From NCBI RefSeq assembly GCF_031178195.1, contig NZ_JAPSJL010000001.1:451275-515274 (forward strand): a DNA stretch of 64,000 bases. Direction: 5' to 3'. Origin of the DNA: Zhihengliuella sp. (GTDB lineage Bacteria > Actinomycetota > Actinomycetes > Actinomycetales > Micrococcaceae). The notes under the pieces are model-generated. The model made no database searches. It saw only the letters and a program-made list of their open reading frames with translations, and was not told where the DNA came from. The translations under genes were made by a program, and so were the position numbers. How positions within the stretch are numbered: the first letter of the stretch is position 1; each line of letters starts with the position of its first letter. Shown here piece after piece: positions 44,589-52,951 of this stretch.

Positions 44589-45271
44589 CGCCGGTGGATC
44601 AGCAGGTTGCGGAAGGGCACCTGCGACTCGACCCGCCAGCCCTCCGGCACGGCGGCGCGGAGCTCGTCACGCCGGTAGCTGCGCCGGATCGACGTCAGCC
44701 CGTCCTCGCGGATGAAGGACCCCGGGAGCGGCAGGGTGCCGGCGGAGAACAGGGCGTAGCCGATCCGGGTCCGGGCGATGTCGCTGTGCACGGCGAGCCG
44801 CCCGGCGAGCGCCTCCGAGTCGCGGAGCAGCCCGGCGAGCTGTCCGGCATCGAGGTGGTGCAGGAGGTGGTTGGACGTGACGACGTCGTACCGGGCGCCC
44901 TCGGCGACCAGATCGGAGGTGTGCGCGCGGCGGACCGCGAGGCCCGGCAGCGGCGGCAGCGAGCGCATGTGGGCGTCGGCTCGATCGTCCGGATCGATCG
45001 CCGTGACGTCCAGGGCGAACCCGTCACGGGCGGCCCACCGGACGAAGGCGCGCGGGATGTCGCCGGCACCGGAGCCGACGTCGAGCAGCGTGGTGGGGCG
45101 CGACGTCGAGAGCGCCGGCCGGATCAGGCGCGCCCAGGTCAGCCTCCACCCGGACACCGCGGCGTTGACCAGGCGGAACTGGCGGTAGGTGTTCTCGAGG
45201 CGGAGGGGGTCGCAGTCGGGCCGGTCCATCTCCTCGACGGCGTGCTCGTCGCGGCGGGCCAGGGACGGCAT
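44585..45271 (-). CDS. Class I SAM-dependent methyltransferase
   Basis: A 228-residue methyltransferase. Motif I is TLLDVGSGAGDIPRAF (about 60-75), followed by LDVTAIDPDDRADAH (motif II) and VVTSNHLLHHLDAGQLAGLL (motif III/IV, about 128-147). It belongs to the UbiE/small-molecule O-methyltransferase type. It starts 1 base after the PKS stop and overlaps the monooxygenase start by 4 bases, so it probably methylates the PKS product. In the Streptomyces srs operon the equivalent step is done by a membrane methyltransferase, so this would be a non-homologous replacement. Confidence 0.86.
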
Positions 45272-46666
45272 TCAGGCGGAGACCTTGGTCAGCAGGGCGG
45301 TCTCCACCGTCAGGCCCGGCCCGAACGCCATGGCGCACACGCGTTCGCGGCGCACACCGCCGGGCCCCGCCGGGCCCGTGCCCGCGGCGGCAGGCGCCGT
45401 CATCGTCTCCCCGGGTTCGATCCCGTCGGATTCGGCCGTCGAGGGCTCGAGGTCCTCCGTGTCCTCGGGGCGGACCACCGGCGGCACTGCACCGGCCCGG
45501 ACGGACGCGGACCGGGGCTCCCCCGCCCCCGCGTGAGTCCCGGACGCTTCGTCCGGACCCTCGTCGCCCCGACGGGTGTCCTCCGGGTCCTCGCCGACCC
45601 TGTCGTCCGGGACTCCGTCGTCGAGCTCCAGGATGTGCTTGAGCACGAACATCACCGTCGCGCTGCTCATGTTGCCGTAGTTCCGCAGGGTCTCCCGCGC
45701 CGGCACGAGCTGCTCGTCGGTCAGGCCCAGCCGCGCCTGCACCTTGTCCAGGATGCTGCGCCCGCCGGGGTGGATGCCCCAGTGCTCGATGTCCTTGTAG
45801 TCGATGCCGTGCAGCGTCGCGTCGCGCTCGAGCAGCGGATCCAGGGCCCCGACGATGTGGTCGTCGATGATGTGCGGGACGTAGTTGCCCAGCACCATCT
45901 CGAACCCCTCGTCGCCGATGTTCCACGCCATCGAATCCTCGCCGACGGGCGTCAGCGTGGTCTCGAAATGGTCGAGCGTCAGGTAGGAGCCGGACGGCGC
46001 GGGCAGGTCGCGGCGCCCCGAGACGACGGCGGCGGCGGCCCCGTCGGCGAAGAGCGACGTGCCGACGATCGTGTCCGGATCGTTGGACGAGCGCACGTGG
46101 AGCGAGCAGAGCTCCGCGCTGACCACCAGGACGACGGCGTTCGGGTCGGCGTCGCAGAAGAGCTTGGCCGCCCGGAGCGCGGGGAACGCGGCGTAGCAGC
46201 CCATGAACCCGAGGTGGTAGCGCTGGGCCGAGGCGTGCAGTCCGAGCGCGCGGACGATCTTGTAGTCCGGCCCGGGGTTGAAGAATCCGGTGCAGGACAC
46301 GGTGATCACGTGGGTGATGTCGCCGGGTCCGACGCCCTCGGCCGCATCGAGGGCCTTCCGGGCCGCGTCCACGAACAGCGTGGTCCCGGCCTCCGCGTAC
46401 ACCTCGTTCCGGGCCTTGGTCCCCGGCCGGAGGATCTCCATCGTCGCCGCGTCGAAGAAGACCGGGTCGTCGCTCTGCCGGTCGAGCGTCAGCTCGTCGA
46501 CGGCGGTGTAGCGGGTGTCGATGCCGGAGGAGTCGAAGGCGGCGGTGACCAGGCGCTTGCCGAGCCTGCTCAGCCCCGGCTGCGCCGCGAACACGTCGCG
46601 CACCACGGGTTGCACCATGACGGTGGCGGGAACGGCTGTCTCGAGTGACCTCATCAGCGCTGTCAT
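45272..46666 (-). CDS. Type III polyketide synthase (chalcone/alkylresorcinol synthase family)
   Basis: A 464-residue ketosynthase-like enzyme; relatives are usually about 350-390 residues. The catalytic triad is complete: Cys157 (HLGFMGCYAAFPALRAA), His299 (WGIHPGGRSIL) and Asn332 (NYGNMSSATVMF). The extra length is an acidic, low-complexity insert at about 349-441 (genomic 45344-45622) placed between VLKHILEL and the final CAMAFGPGLTVETALL loop. Expected to condense malonyl-CoA onto a CoA starter, perhaps a long acyl chain, to give resorcinol or pyrone products. First gene of the three-gene operon running to 43368. Confidence 0.92.
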   Translation of the reverse strand: MTALMRSLETAVPATVMVQPVVRDVFAAQPGLSRLGKRLVTAAFDSSGIDTRYTAVDELTLDRQSDDPVFFDAATMEILRPGTKARNEVYAEAGTTLFVDAARKALDAAEGVGPGDITHVITVSCTGFFNPGPDYKIVRALGLHASAQRYHLGFMGCYAAFPALRAAKLFCDADPNAVVLVVSAELCSLHVRSSNDPDTIVGTSLFADGAAAAVVSGRRDLPAPSGSYLTLDHFETTLTPVGEDSMAWNIGDEGFEMVLGNYVPHIIDDHIVGALDPLLERDATLHGIDYKDIEHWGIHPGGRSILDKVQARLGLTDEQLVPARETLRNYGNMSSATVMFVLKHILELDDGVPDDRVGEDPEDTRRGDEGPDEASGTHAGAGEPRSASVRAGAVPPVVRPEDTEDLEPSTAESDGIEPGETMTAPAAAGTGPAGPGGVRRERVCAMAFGPGLTVETALLTKVSA

Positions 46667-46750
46667 GGTTCATTCTTAGGTGACGCCGCGACCGAAGACA
46701 ACAGGTTGTGGCGCCGGGACCGGCCAGGCGCCGAGATTCCAAGTCAGCGC

Positions 46751-47332
46751 TCAGGTTGTCACGGACTCCCGGTCCCCCGACGACGGACGCTGGAGGGGCA
46801 GCAGGGAGGTGCTCGGCGCCGGATCGGTCGCCAGCCGGGCATGGAGTTCGACGTCGTACCGCTCCTGACCGTACCGCAGCTTCTGCCGTTCGATTCCCTC
46901 GGCGAGGAAGCCCGCCCGCAGGGCGACCGAGCACGAGGCCGGGTTGTTGGTCCGGTGACCGAGCTCCAGTCGGAACAGATCCTGCTCGAAGGCCCATGCG
47001 GCGACGGACGCCAGCCCGCGCGCGGCGAGGCCGCGGCCCCGCACCGACCGGCTCAACCAGTAGTACGCCCAGGCCGTTCCGTGCCGGAGCTCGATGGCGG
47101 AGAGGCCGATGTTGCCCACAGCCTGGCCGTCGACGTCGACCGCCCAGTTCCGGGACGGCGCCCCGCCGGCGCCGGGCTCCTGCAGCATGTGCTGCTCGAT
47201 GAAGGACCGGGCCGCGAGGGGATCGCTCAGATCAGCGTCTCCGGTCTGGGGACCGAGATCCCCGCTGCGGGCCCAGGCCTCCGTCAGGGCCGGGGCGTCG
47301 TCGACCCGCCAGGGCCGCAGACGGGCCTCCAA
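46751..47332 (-). CDS. GNAT family N-acetyltransferase (RimJ/RimL type)
   Basis: A 193-residue acetyltransferase. LRPWRVDDAPALTEAW at the start, AYYWLSRSVRGRGLAARGLASVAAWAF (acetyl-CoA loop, about 90-115) and LELGHRTNNPASCSVALRAGFLAEG (about 123-147) are characteristic of ribosomal-protein-type N-acetyltransferases. The actual substrate is not known. It abuts the universal stress protein gene (stop at 47333 and start at 47332 adjoin), so they are cotranscribed. A C-terminal tail of about 25 residues is disordered. Confidence 0.85.
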   Translation of the reverse strand: MEARLRPWRVDDAPALTEAWARSGDLGPQTGDADLSDPLAARSFIEQHMLQEPGAGGAPSRNWAVDVDGQAVGNIGLSAIELRHGTAWAYYWLSRSVRGRGLAARGLASVAAWAFEQDLFRLELGHRTNNPASCSVALRAGFLAEGIERQKLRYGQERYDVELHARLATDPAPSTSLLPLQRPSSGDRESVTT

Positions 47333-48319
47333 CTAGGCGGCGCCCTGGTCGTCGAAGTCCGGGCGCGTGGCGAGCCGCGGGTCCTCCCCGTCCGGGACGA
47401 CCATGACCGGCCCGCGCGCATGGTGGAGGACACCCTGGCTGGTGGAGCCGAGCAGCATGCCGGCGAAGCCGCCGCGGCCCCGGGTGCCGACCACCGTGAG
47501 GCGGGCGCCCTCGGACTCCTCGACCAGCATCTCGATGGGCGGGCCGAGCACCACGTCGGTCTCGACCTCGAGGTCGGGGTAGTAGCTCTTCAGCCACCGG
47601 GTGCCGTTGGAGAGGTGATGGCGCACGTCGGCGAGCAGCGCATCCTGATCGACGGTCGCCGGCATCCACGCGAGCGCCCCGCTGATCGGCGGGATCCCGC
47701 AGACCACGCGCAGCGGGACGCCCCGGGCCATCGCGACCTCGGCCGCCACCAGGACGGCGAGGCGCGCACGGTCGGAACCGTCGACGCCGACGACGACGAT
47801 GTCCCGCCGCTCCGGCGCATCCGCCGGGACCTCGCTGACGCACTGGGGCACCACCACGGTGGGGCATTTGGCGTGCGCCGGGAGAGCGGCGCTGACGGAG
47901 CCGAGCATACGGCCCACGAAGCCGCCGCGGCCGCGGGTCCCGACCACCATCAGATCGGCCTCTCGGCTCAGATCCAGGAGCACACCCGAGGGGTCGCCCG
48001 ACTCCACACGGGAGCGCAGCTCGAGGCCGCTGGCGTCGAAGTCGGCGAGCGCCTGCTGGAGAACCTCCTCGGCACCCTCGCGGATGACGTCGTCGTCCAG
48101 CGTCGCGTAGCCGGCGTCCATGCTCGAGGCGGCGAACACGGGGATGGTGTAGGCGGTGACGACGTTCAGCGGCAGATGACGGCTCCGGGCCTCGGCGGCC
48201 GCCCACTTGAGCGCGCACTTGCCGGACTCGGAACCGTCGACGCCGACGACGATCCCATCGGCCGGGGCACTGGATGGTTCCGGCCGACCCATCGACCTGT
48301 TGCTGTTCGCGGTCATCAT
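47333..48319 (-). CDS. Tandem-domain universal stress protein
   Basis: A 328-residue protein with two UspA domains. Domain 1 spans about 20-170 (GIVVGVDGSESGKCALKWAA ... VVGTRGRGGFVGRMLGSVS) and domain 2 about 180-310 (IVVVGVDGSDRARLAVLVAA ... VVGTRGRGGFAGMLLGSTS). Both have the G-2x-G-9x-G(S/T) ATP-binding motif, so both should bind ATP. Such proteins act in starvation, hypoxia or oxidative stress. Start is ATG 48319 or 48316, preceded by GGAG; a frame from 48418 extends into the divergent purine permease gene. The GNAT gene follows directly. Confidence 0.93.
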   Translation of the reverse strand: MMTANSNRSMGRPEPSSAPADGIVVGVDGSESGKCALKWAAAEARSRHLPLNVVTAYTIPVFAASSMDAGYATLDDDVIREGAEEVLQQALADFDASGLELRSRVESGDPSGVLLDLSREADLMVVGTRGRGGFVGRMLGSVSAALPAHAKCPTVVVPQCVSEVPADAPERRDIVVVGVDGSDRARLAVLVAAEVAMARGVPLRVVCGIPPISGALAWMPATVDQDALLADVRHHLSNGTRWLKSYYPDLEVETDVVLGPPIEMLVEESEGARLTVVGTRGRGGFAGMLLGSTSQGVLHHARGPVMVVPDGEDPRLATRPDFDDQGAA

Positions 48320-48416
48320 CGACTCCTTCAGCCGTGGCGCAACGCCATAGTTACATTGTTCACCTTTCCCCAGGTGTGGTCCATAACGCAAAAAACCGCG
48401 CCATACCATTGAAACC

Positions 48417-49862
48417 ATGCAGAAAACTGGTGCCGGTCTGCTCGACCGCTATTTCATGATCACGGAGCGAGGCTCCTCCGTATCGCAGGAGATCCGCGGC
48501 GGCATCGCCACCTTCTTCGCCATGAGTTACATCGTGGTGCTCAACCCGCTCGTCCTCTCGGGCGCCGACGCCACGGGCGCCGAGCTCGGGCCGGCCCGCG
48601 TGGCTGCGGCGACCGCCCTGGTGGCCGGCATCATGACCATCCTCATGGGCGCCTGGGCCAAGCACCCGTTCGCGATGGCCGCCGGCTTGGGCGTGAACGC
48701 GTTCCTGGCCATCACCGTCGCCACCAATCCGGGCCTGACCTGGCCGGACGTCATGGGTCTGGTGGTCATCTCCGGTACCACCATGCTGATCCTGGTCCTC
48801 ACCGGTTTCCGTACGGCCGTGTTCCGGGCGGTTCCGTCCTCGCTGAAGACCGCGATCGTCGTCGGCATCGGCATGTTCATCGCGCTCATCGGCCTGGTCA
48901 ACGCCGGGTTCGTCCGCCGCATCCCGGATGAGGCCGGCACCACCGTCCCCGTCGGGCTCGGCTTCGACGGCGAGCTCATCGGCTGGCCGACCCTCGTCTT
49001 CATCGTCGGCCTGCTCGTCACGGCCGCACTCGTGGTGCGCCAGGTCCGCGGCGCGATCCTGATCGGCATCATCATCGCGGCCGTGCTGGCCAACATCCTC
49101 GAGGCGGTCTTCCACATCGGCTCCAGCGTCGAGAACCGGTTCGGCTGGTCGCTCGTGGTCCCGTCCATGCCGACGTGGACGTCGCCGGACCTGAGCCTCA
49201 TCGGTCAGGTCAACGTGTTCGGAGCATTCCAGAGCCTGGGCGTCACGGCGGCCGCGCTGCTGGCGTTCGTCATCCTGCTGTCGATCTTCTTCGACGCGAT
49301 GGGCACCATGGTGGGCCTCGCCAACGAGGCCGGGACCGTGGACACCGAGGGAAACATCCCCAACGTGGACCGGGTCCTGCTCGTCGACGCCGCCGGCGCC
49401 GTCGTCGGCGGTGGCGCGTCCGTGTCCTCGAACCAGCTGTTCGTCGAGTCCGGCGCGGGCATCGGCGAGGGCGCACGCACCGGCCTGGCCTCGATCGTGA
49501 CGGGCGTCCTCTTCCTGCTGGCCATGTTCCTCACGCCCCTGATCCACCTGGTCCCGTTCGAGGCCGTCGCCCCGGCGCTCGTCGTCGTCGGATTCATGAT
49601 GATCACCCAGGTGGTCAAGATCGACTGGAGCGACTGGGGCGTGGCACTGCCGGCGTTCCTGACGTTCACGCTGATGCCCTTCACCTACTCGATTGCGAAC
49701 GGCATCGGCGCGGGCTTCGTCGCATTCGTCTTCCTGCGCGCCCTGCAGGGCCGGGCGAAGGAGATCCACCCGTTGATGTGGGTCGTCGCGGCGGCGTTCG
49801 TGCTGTTCTTCGGGATCGGCGTGATCGAGCAGGCGATGGCCGGGGGCGAGGTCCCGGCCTGA
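48417..49862 (+). CDS. NCS2 family purine permease (AzgA-like)
   Basis: A 481-residue proton-coupled purine uptake protein of the AzgA subgroup, probably for hypoxanthine, guanine or adenine. It has 12-14 membrane segments and the family motifs EIRGGIATFFAMSYIVVLNP (about 25-44), the substrate half-helices around AMAAGLGVNAFLAI (about 85-98), FFDAMGTMVGLANEAG (about 289-304, the AzgA signature with substrate-binding residues) and SVSSNQLFVESGAGIGEGARTG (about 338-359). Divergent from the Usp gene with about 100 bases between. A short hairpin follows its stop. Confidence 0.92.
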   Translation: MQKTGAGLLDRYFMITERGSSVSQEIRGGIATFFAMSYIVVLNPLVLSGADATGAELGPARVAAATALVAGIMTILMGAWAKHPFAMAAGLGVNAFLAITVATNPGLTWPDVMGLVVISGTTMLILVLTGFRTAVFRAVPSSLKTAIVVGIGMFIALIGLVNAGFVRRIPDEAGTTVPVGLGFDGELIGWPTLVFIVGLLVTAALVVRQVRGAILIGIIIAAVLANILEAVFHIGSSVENRFGWSLVVPSMPTWTSPDLSLIGQVNVFGAFQSLGVTAAALLAFVILLSIFFDAMGTMVGLANEAGTVDTEGNIPNVDRVLLVDAAGAVVGGGASVSSNQLFVESGAGIGEGARTGLASIVTGVLFLLAMFLTPLIHLVPFEAVAPALVVVGFMMITQVVKIDWSDWGVALPAFLTFTLMPFTYSIANGIGAGFVAFVFLRALQGRAKEIHPLMWVVAAAFVLFFGIGVIEQAMAGGEVPA

Positions 49863-49888
49863 TCCGACCGCGGGCACTCCTCTTCCAC

Positions 49889-49910
49889 GACCGCTGAAGC
49901 CAGCGCGGTC
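49889..49910 (+). terminator. Possible hairpin after purine permease gene
   Basis: GACCGCTG pairs with CAGCG-CG-GTC with a 4-base AAGC loop and a two-base bulge, 27 bases after the stop. No T run. Confidence 0.35.
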
Positions 49911-49957
49911 CTCCACAACAGCCGTCTTTCACGGGGCACGGGTCGGCCGCTCGGGCC

Positions 49958-49963
49958 GACACT
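49958..49963 (+). promoter_or_regulatory. -10-like element before DUF559 gene
   Basis: GACACT lies 6 bases before the ATG at 49970, in the same layout as the leaderless promoters of this window, with a weaker hexamer. Confidence 0.35.
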
Positions 49964-49969
49964 GCGGGG

Positions 49970-50803
49970 ATGGACATCTCGGAGCTGCTCGGCCGGCACG
50001 GCGTGCTCACCCGGTGCGACCTCGCGGAGTTCGGCCTCTCCCGGCGACAGCTCGACCGAGTCTTCGCCCTGTACCCGAACCCTCGGCCGGGGGTGATCTG
50101 CGACCCCCTCCTCGGTCCCCAGGCCCAGGAGGCCCTGCGGCTCACGGCCGCACTGACCTGCATTTCCGCGGCCGAGCACTACGACCACTGGGTTCTCCGG
50201 CCCTCTGGAACCGTCCACGTGGCCACGGCTCATTCGCACGCGCTGCGGCCGAGCCCGCTACGGATCGTCAGGCACCGCGTCCGCCGAGCAGCCCTCGTGG
50301 CGGTGGACGAGCAGCAGATGTGCCTGCATGCCGCCGCATGCCTGGAACCGACAGATGCCGCCGTCATCATCGAATCGGCCGTCGTCCGGGGACGCGTGTC
50401 CCTCGACGGCCTCTACGCCGGTCTGGGGAACCGCCAGGGCCGACAGGCGCGGCGTGCCCTCGGCCTCGTCCGGGGCACCGCCGACTCGCCCATCGAGGTG
50501 GTGGCCCGGGCCACGTTCATCGAGGCCGGCCTCCCGTTCCAAGAGCAGGTCTACCTTCCGGGCATCGGGCGCGTCGACTTCCTCGTCGCCGGACGGCTGA
50601 TCGTCGAGCTCGACGGCTGGCAGTGGCACGGGAACAGGGCCGCCTGGCAGAACGACATGCGGCGCGACCAGTTCGCGGTCCGCTCCGGATACCGCTCGGT
50701 ACGCTTCAGCGCCTCCCAGGTGCTCAACCAGCCGGATTTCATGCTCGACACCGTCCGTGAGGCGCTGTTCCGCGGCGCAAACGAGCACCGTTCCCCCTTT
50801 TAG
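49970..50803 (+). CDS. AbiEi-like / DUF559 (Vsr-type nuclease fold) protein
   Basis: A 277-residue protein: N-terminal winged-helix domain like AbiEi/type IV antitoxins (LLGRHGVLTRCDLAEFGLSRRQLDRVFAL), middle α/β part, and a C-terminal DUF559 domain resembling Vsr/PD-(D/E)XK nucleases (PGIGRVDFLVAGRLIVELDGWQWHG, with Asp, Glu and the following Lys/Arg-like WQNDMRRDQFAVRSGYRSVRFSAS). Such proteins are frequent and variable in actinobacteria; their role is unknown, with toxin or repair functions proposed. A second copy of the type lies at 57360-58304 (different sequence). Repeats surround its 3' end. Confidence 0.8.
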   Translation: MDISELLGRHGVLTRCDLAEFGLSRRQLDRVFALYPNPRPGVICDPLLGPQAQEALRLTAALTCISAAEHYDHWVLRPSGTVHVATAHSHALRPSPLRIVRHRVRRAALVAVDEQQMCLHAAACLEPTDAAVIIESAVVRGRVSLDGLYAGLGNRQGRQARRALGLVRGTADSPIEVVARATFIEAGLPFQEQVYLPGIGRVDFLVAGRLIVELDGWQWHGNRAAWQNDMRRDQFAVRSGYRSVRFSASQVLNQPDFMLDTVREALFRGANEHRSPF

Positions 50804-50883
50804 CCGGGGTCGACAGGCGCACCGGGCCTCTGACTGGGCACGCTGCGGAGTCGTCCACCCCTGGGTCAGTCGAAAAGGGGGAA
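50791..50883. repeat. 11-bp inverted repeat around the DUF559 gene end
   Basis: TTCCCCCTTTT (50791-50801, covering the last codons) and AAAAGGGGGAA (50873-50883) are perfectly inverted with 71 bases between. Beyond it, CGGAGTGCAG occurs twice (50902-50911, 50916-50925). Confidence 0.6.
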
Positions 50884-50932
50884 TCTTGCACACCCCTCCG
50901 CCGGAGTGCAGAAAACGGAGTGCAGGAAGCAG

Positions 50933-51766
50933 TCAGCGGGCGAAGGCGCGAACCCTCGCGTCGTCCCAGTAGGTGGCGGGCACGCCGCCGCCGAGGAGTT
51001 CGCGGCCCAACGCCGGCAGGGCAGCCTCAGGCAGGACGGGCGACTGCGAGGCGGCGATGACCACGTTGCCGCGCCGACGCCCCTTGAACATCGCGGGATC
51101 GGCGATGGCCGCCACGTGACGGAACACCGAGCCCAGGACCGCGGCCTCGCGCCGGAACTCCGCGAGGTCCGGCGCATTGCCGCTGTTGACCAGGTACAGC
51201 CCGCCGACGTCGAGCACCCGGTCCGCCTCAGCCGCCGTCGTCTCGCCGGTCAGCGCCGCAGGCGTCGTGTCCCCCGCGAAGACGTCCCGGATCATCACGT
51301 CGCGGGTGGACTCGGTCAGGCTCGCGAGGACCTCGCCGGCCTCGCCGACGCGCAGACGCAGCAGCGGCGCCCGGGGCAGGTCGAACCACTCGCGCACCAG
51401 CTCGGCCAGCCGACCATCGAGCTCGACCACCACCTGGCGCGCCTCCGGGTACGTCGCGTGCACCCAGCGTGCCATCGAGCAGGCCCCACCTCCGAGGTGC
51501 AGCACCCGGAGCCGCCCCTCGGCCGCGTGCCGGGCGCGCAGGAGCGCGGCCATCCAGCGCATGTACTCGAAGTCCAGCCGCTCCGGATCCGCCAGGTCGA
51601 CGTGCGAGGACGGGACGCCGTTCACCTGCAGGATCCAGCCCGTGTCGCTGTACGGGTCGCGCTCCAGCGTGGCGACGCCCGTGTCGATCGGGTAGTCGCC
51701 CGGAGCGGGACCGGCCGGCGTGGAGGCCACGGATCCAGCGGACCGGCGTCCGCGCCCCTTGGCCAC
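50933..51766 (-). CDS. Spermidine synthase-like methyltransferase-fold protein
   Basis: A 277-residue protein with the Rossmann core of spermidine synthases: EYMRWMAALLRARH, LRVLHLGGGACSMARWVHATYPEARQVVVELDGRLAELVREWFDLP (aminopropyl-donor site region, quoted as two motifs, about 85-130) and RDVMIRDVFAGDTTPAALTG. It lacks the usual N-terminal β-domain and may not make polyamines; actinobacterial members of this type are mostly uncharacterised. GTG start at 51766 shares one base with the stop of the GNAT gene (TAGTG). Confidence 0.78.
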   Translation of the reverse strand: MAKGRGRRSAGSVASTPAGPAPGDYPIDTGVATLERDPYSDTGWILQVNGVPSSHVDLADPERLDFEYMRWMAALLRARHAAEGRLRVLHLGGGACSMARWVHATYPEARQVVVELDGRLAELVREWFDLPRAPLLRLRVGEAGEVLASLTESTRDVMIRDVFAGDTTPAALTGETTAAEADRVLDVGGLYLVNSGNAPDLAEFRREAAVLGSVFRHVAAIADPAMFKGRRRGNVVIAASQSPVLPEAALPALGRELLGGGVPATYWDDARVRAFAR

Positions 51767-52293
51767 TAGCGGCGCACCAGCCGCACCTCGTCGAGGCCGG
51801 TCCAGTCGACGCCGTCGCCCCAGTCGCCGCACGGCTCGACGCGCCCGTCCGGGGCGAAGCCGTGCTTGCGGTAGAAGGCGATCGCGCGGTCGTTGCCCTG
51901 GACCACCCACGCGAGCGCGGGTCCGGTCCCGACCGCGGTCTGCAGGAGCCGCTCGCCCAGCCCGGTCCCGTAGTAGGCGGAGCGGACGTAGAGCATCTGC
52001 AGCTCGACCGGCACGCCGGTGTCGGCGTCGTCGTCCTGGGTCGGCGTGCCGCCGGCGCAGCCGACGACCGAGCCCTCGGCGTCGACCGCGATCCAGAACT
52101 CCGCACCCGCGGCGAGGCCGCGCAGCCACCAGTCGGTCTCCTTCTCGAGGCCCGCCTCCTTGGCGGCGAAGAACGACTCCGGCCGCACGTGGGCGTAGGT
52201 CTCGCGCCAGGCGGCGAGCTTCATCTCGAGCGTCGGGCGCACATCATCGACGGTGGCCTTGCGGAGGGAGACGCTCAGGCCCGCGGTGCTCAC
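51766..52293 (-). CDS. GNAT family N-acetyltransferase
   Basis: A 175-residue acetyltransferase. LRKATVDDVRPTLEMKLAAWRETY at the start, ELQMLYVRSAYYGTGLGERLLQTAVG (acetyl-CoA loop Gly-rich part, about 105-130) and RAIAFYRKHGFAPDG (about 148-162) are typical. Substrate unknown. It overlaps the preceding gene by 4 bases (ATGA-like) and the next by one base, so it is the middle gene of a three-gene run. Confidence 0.85.
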   Translation of the reverse strand: MSTAGLSVSLRKATVDDVRPTLEMKLAAWRETYAHVRPESFFAAKEAGLEKETDWWLRGLAAGAEFWIAVDAEGSVVGCAGGTPTQDDDADTGVPVELQMLYVRSAYYGTGLGERLLQTAVGTGPALAWVVQGNDRAIAFYRKHGFAPDGRVEPCGDWGDGVDWTGLDEVRLVRR

Positions 52294-52667
52294 GCCTCGC
52301 CCGCGACGCCGGAGCCGGCTCCCTGCTGGTCTGTGCCCTGCCGGTCTGTGCCTTGCTCGCGTGCGCCCTGCTGGTCGAGGGCGCGCTCGAGCCGCTCGAT
52401 CTTCCCGTCCAGCTCGCCCGTGCGGCCCGGCCGGATGTCCGCCTTGAGCACCAGGGACACGCGGTCACCGTAGGCGCCGACGGCCTCGGTGGCGCGCTTG
52501 ACGACGTCCATGACCTCGTCCCATTCCCCCTCGATCTCGGTGAACATCGAGGACGTGCGGTTCGGCAGGCCAGACTCGCGGACTACGCGCACGGCGGCCG
52601 CGACGGCGTCGTGCACGGAGCCGTCGTCGTGGGCGGAATTGGGGGCTGCGGAGAAGGCGACGATCAT
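52290..52667 (-). CDS. Thiamine-binding fold protein (MTH1187/YkoF family)
   Basis: A 125-residue protein of the MTH1187/DUF77 family, a ferredoxin-like fold that binds thiamine or related ligands in some members. VAFSAAPNSAHDDGSVHDAVAAAVRVVRESGL and RTSSMFTEIEGEWDEVMDVVKRATEAV (quoted in parts) form its two halves. The C-terminal about 25 residues are an unusual QGTDRQGTDQQGAG repeat tail. It begins at the ATG at 52667 and leads the run to 50933. Confidence 0.82.
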   Translation of the reverse strand: MIVAFSAAPNSAHDDGSVHDAVAAAVRVVRESGLPNRTSSMFTEIEGEWDEVMDVVKRATEAVGAYGDRVSLVLKADIRPGRTGELDGKIERLERALDQQGAREQGTDRQGTDQQGAGSGVAGEA

Positions 52668-52876
52668 GCCTCAAGGGTGCCACGGCGGGCCGGACGATGC
52701 CACGGCGCACGCGCCGGGCGCCTGGCGGACCGGCACGATCGAGGGCCGCGGACCGTCGGGCCGTGGCCGGCCGGGAAAACGCCGGCCCACTACCGCAAAA
52801 TCGATCCCGGACGCAAGAGGGGAACGCCATAATGTGACCTAGACGTCATCTTCGTGACACACTTGACGCTGCTGTT

Positions 52877-52924
52877 TCGGGACAAGGCCGTCCCGAGGCC
52901 TCCGGACCGGTCACCATCGGTCCG
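52877..52924 (+). promoter_or_regulatory. Two consecutive 7-bp inverted repeats in permease leader
   Basis: TCGGGAC/GTCCCGA (52877-52883, 52890-52896; 6-base loop) and CGGACCG/CGGTCCG (52903-52909, 52918-52924; 8-base loop) lie between a possible -35 (TTGACG, 52863-52868) and the permease start. Either operators or leader hairpins. Confidence 0.45.
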
Positions 52925-52951
52925 AGCCGCACAATAGACCCGAGGACCTGC

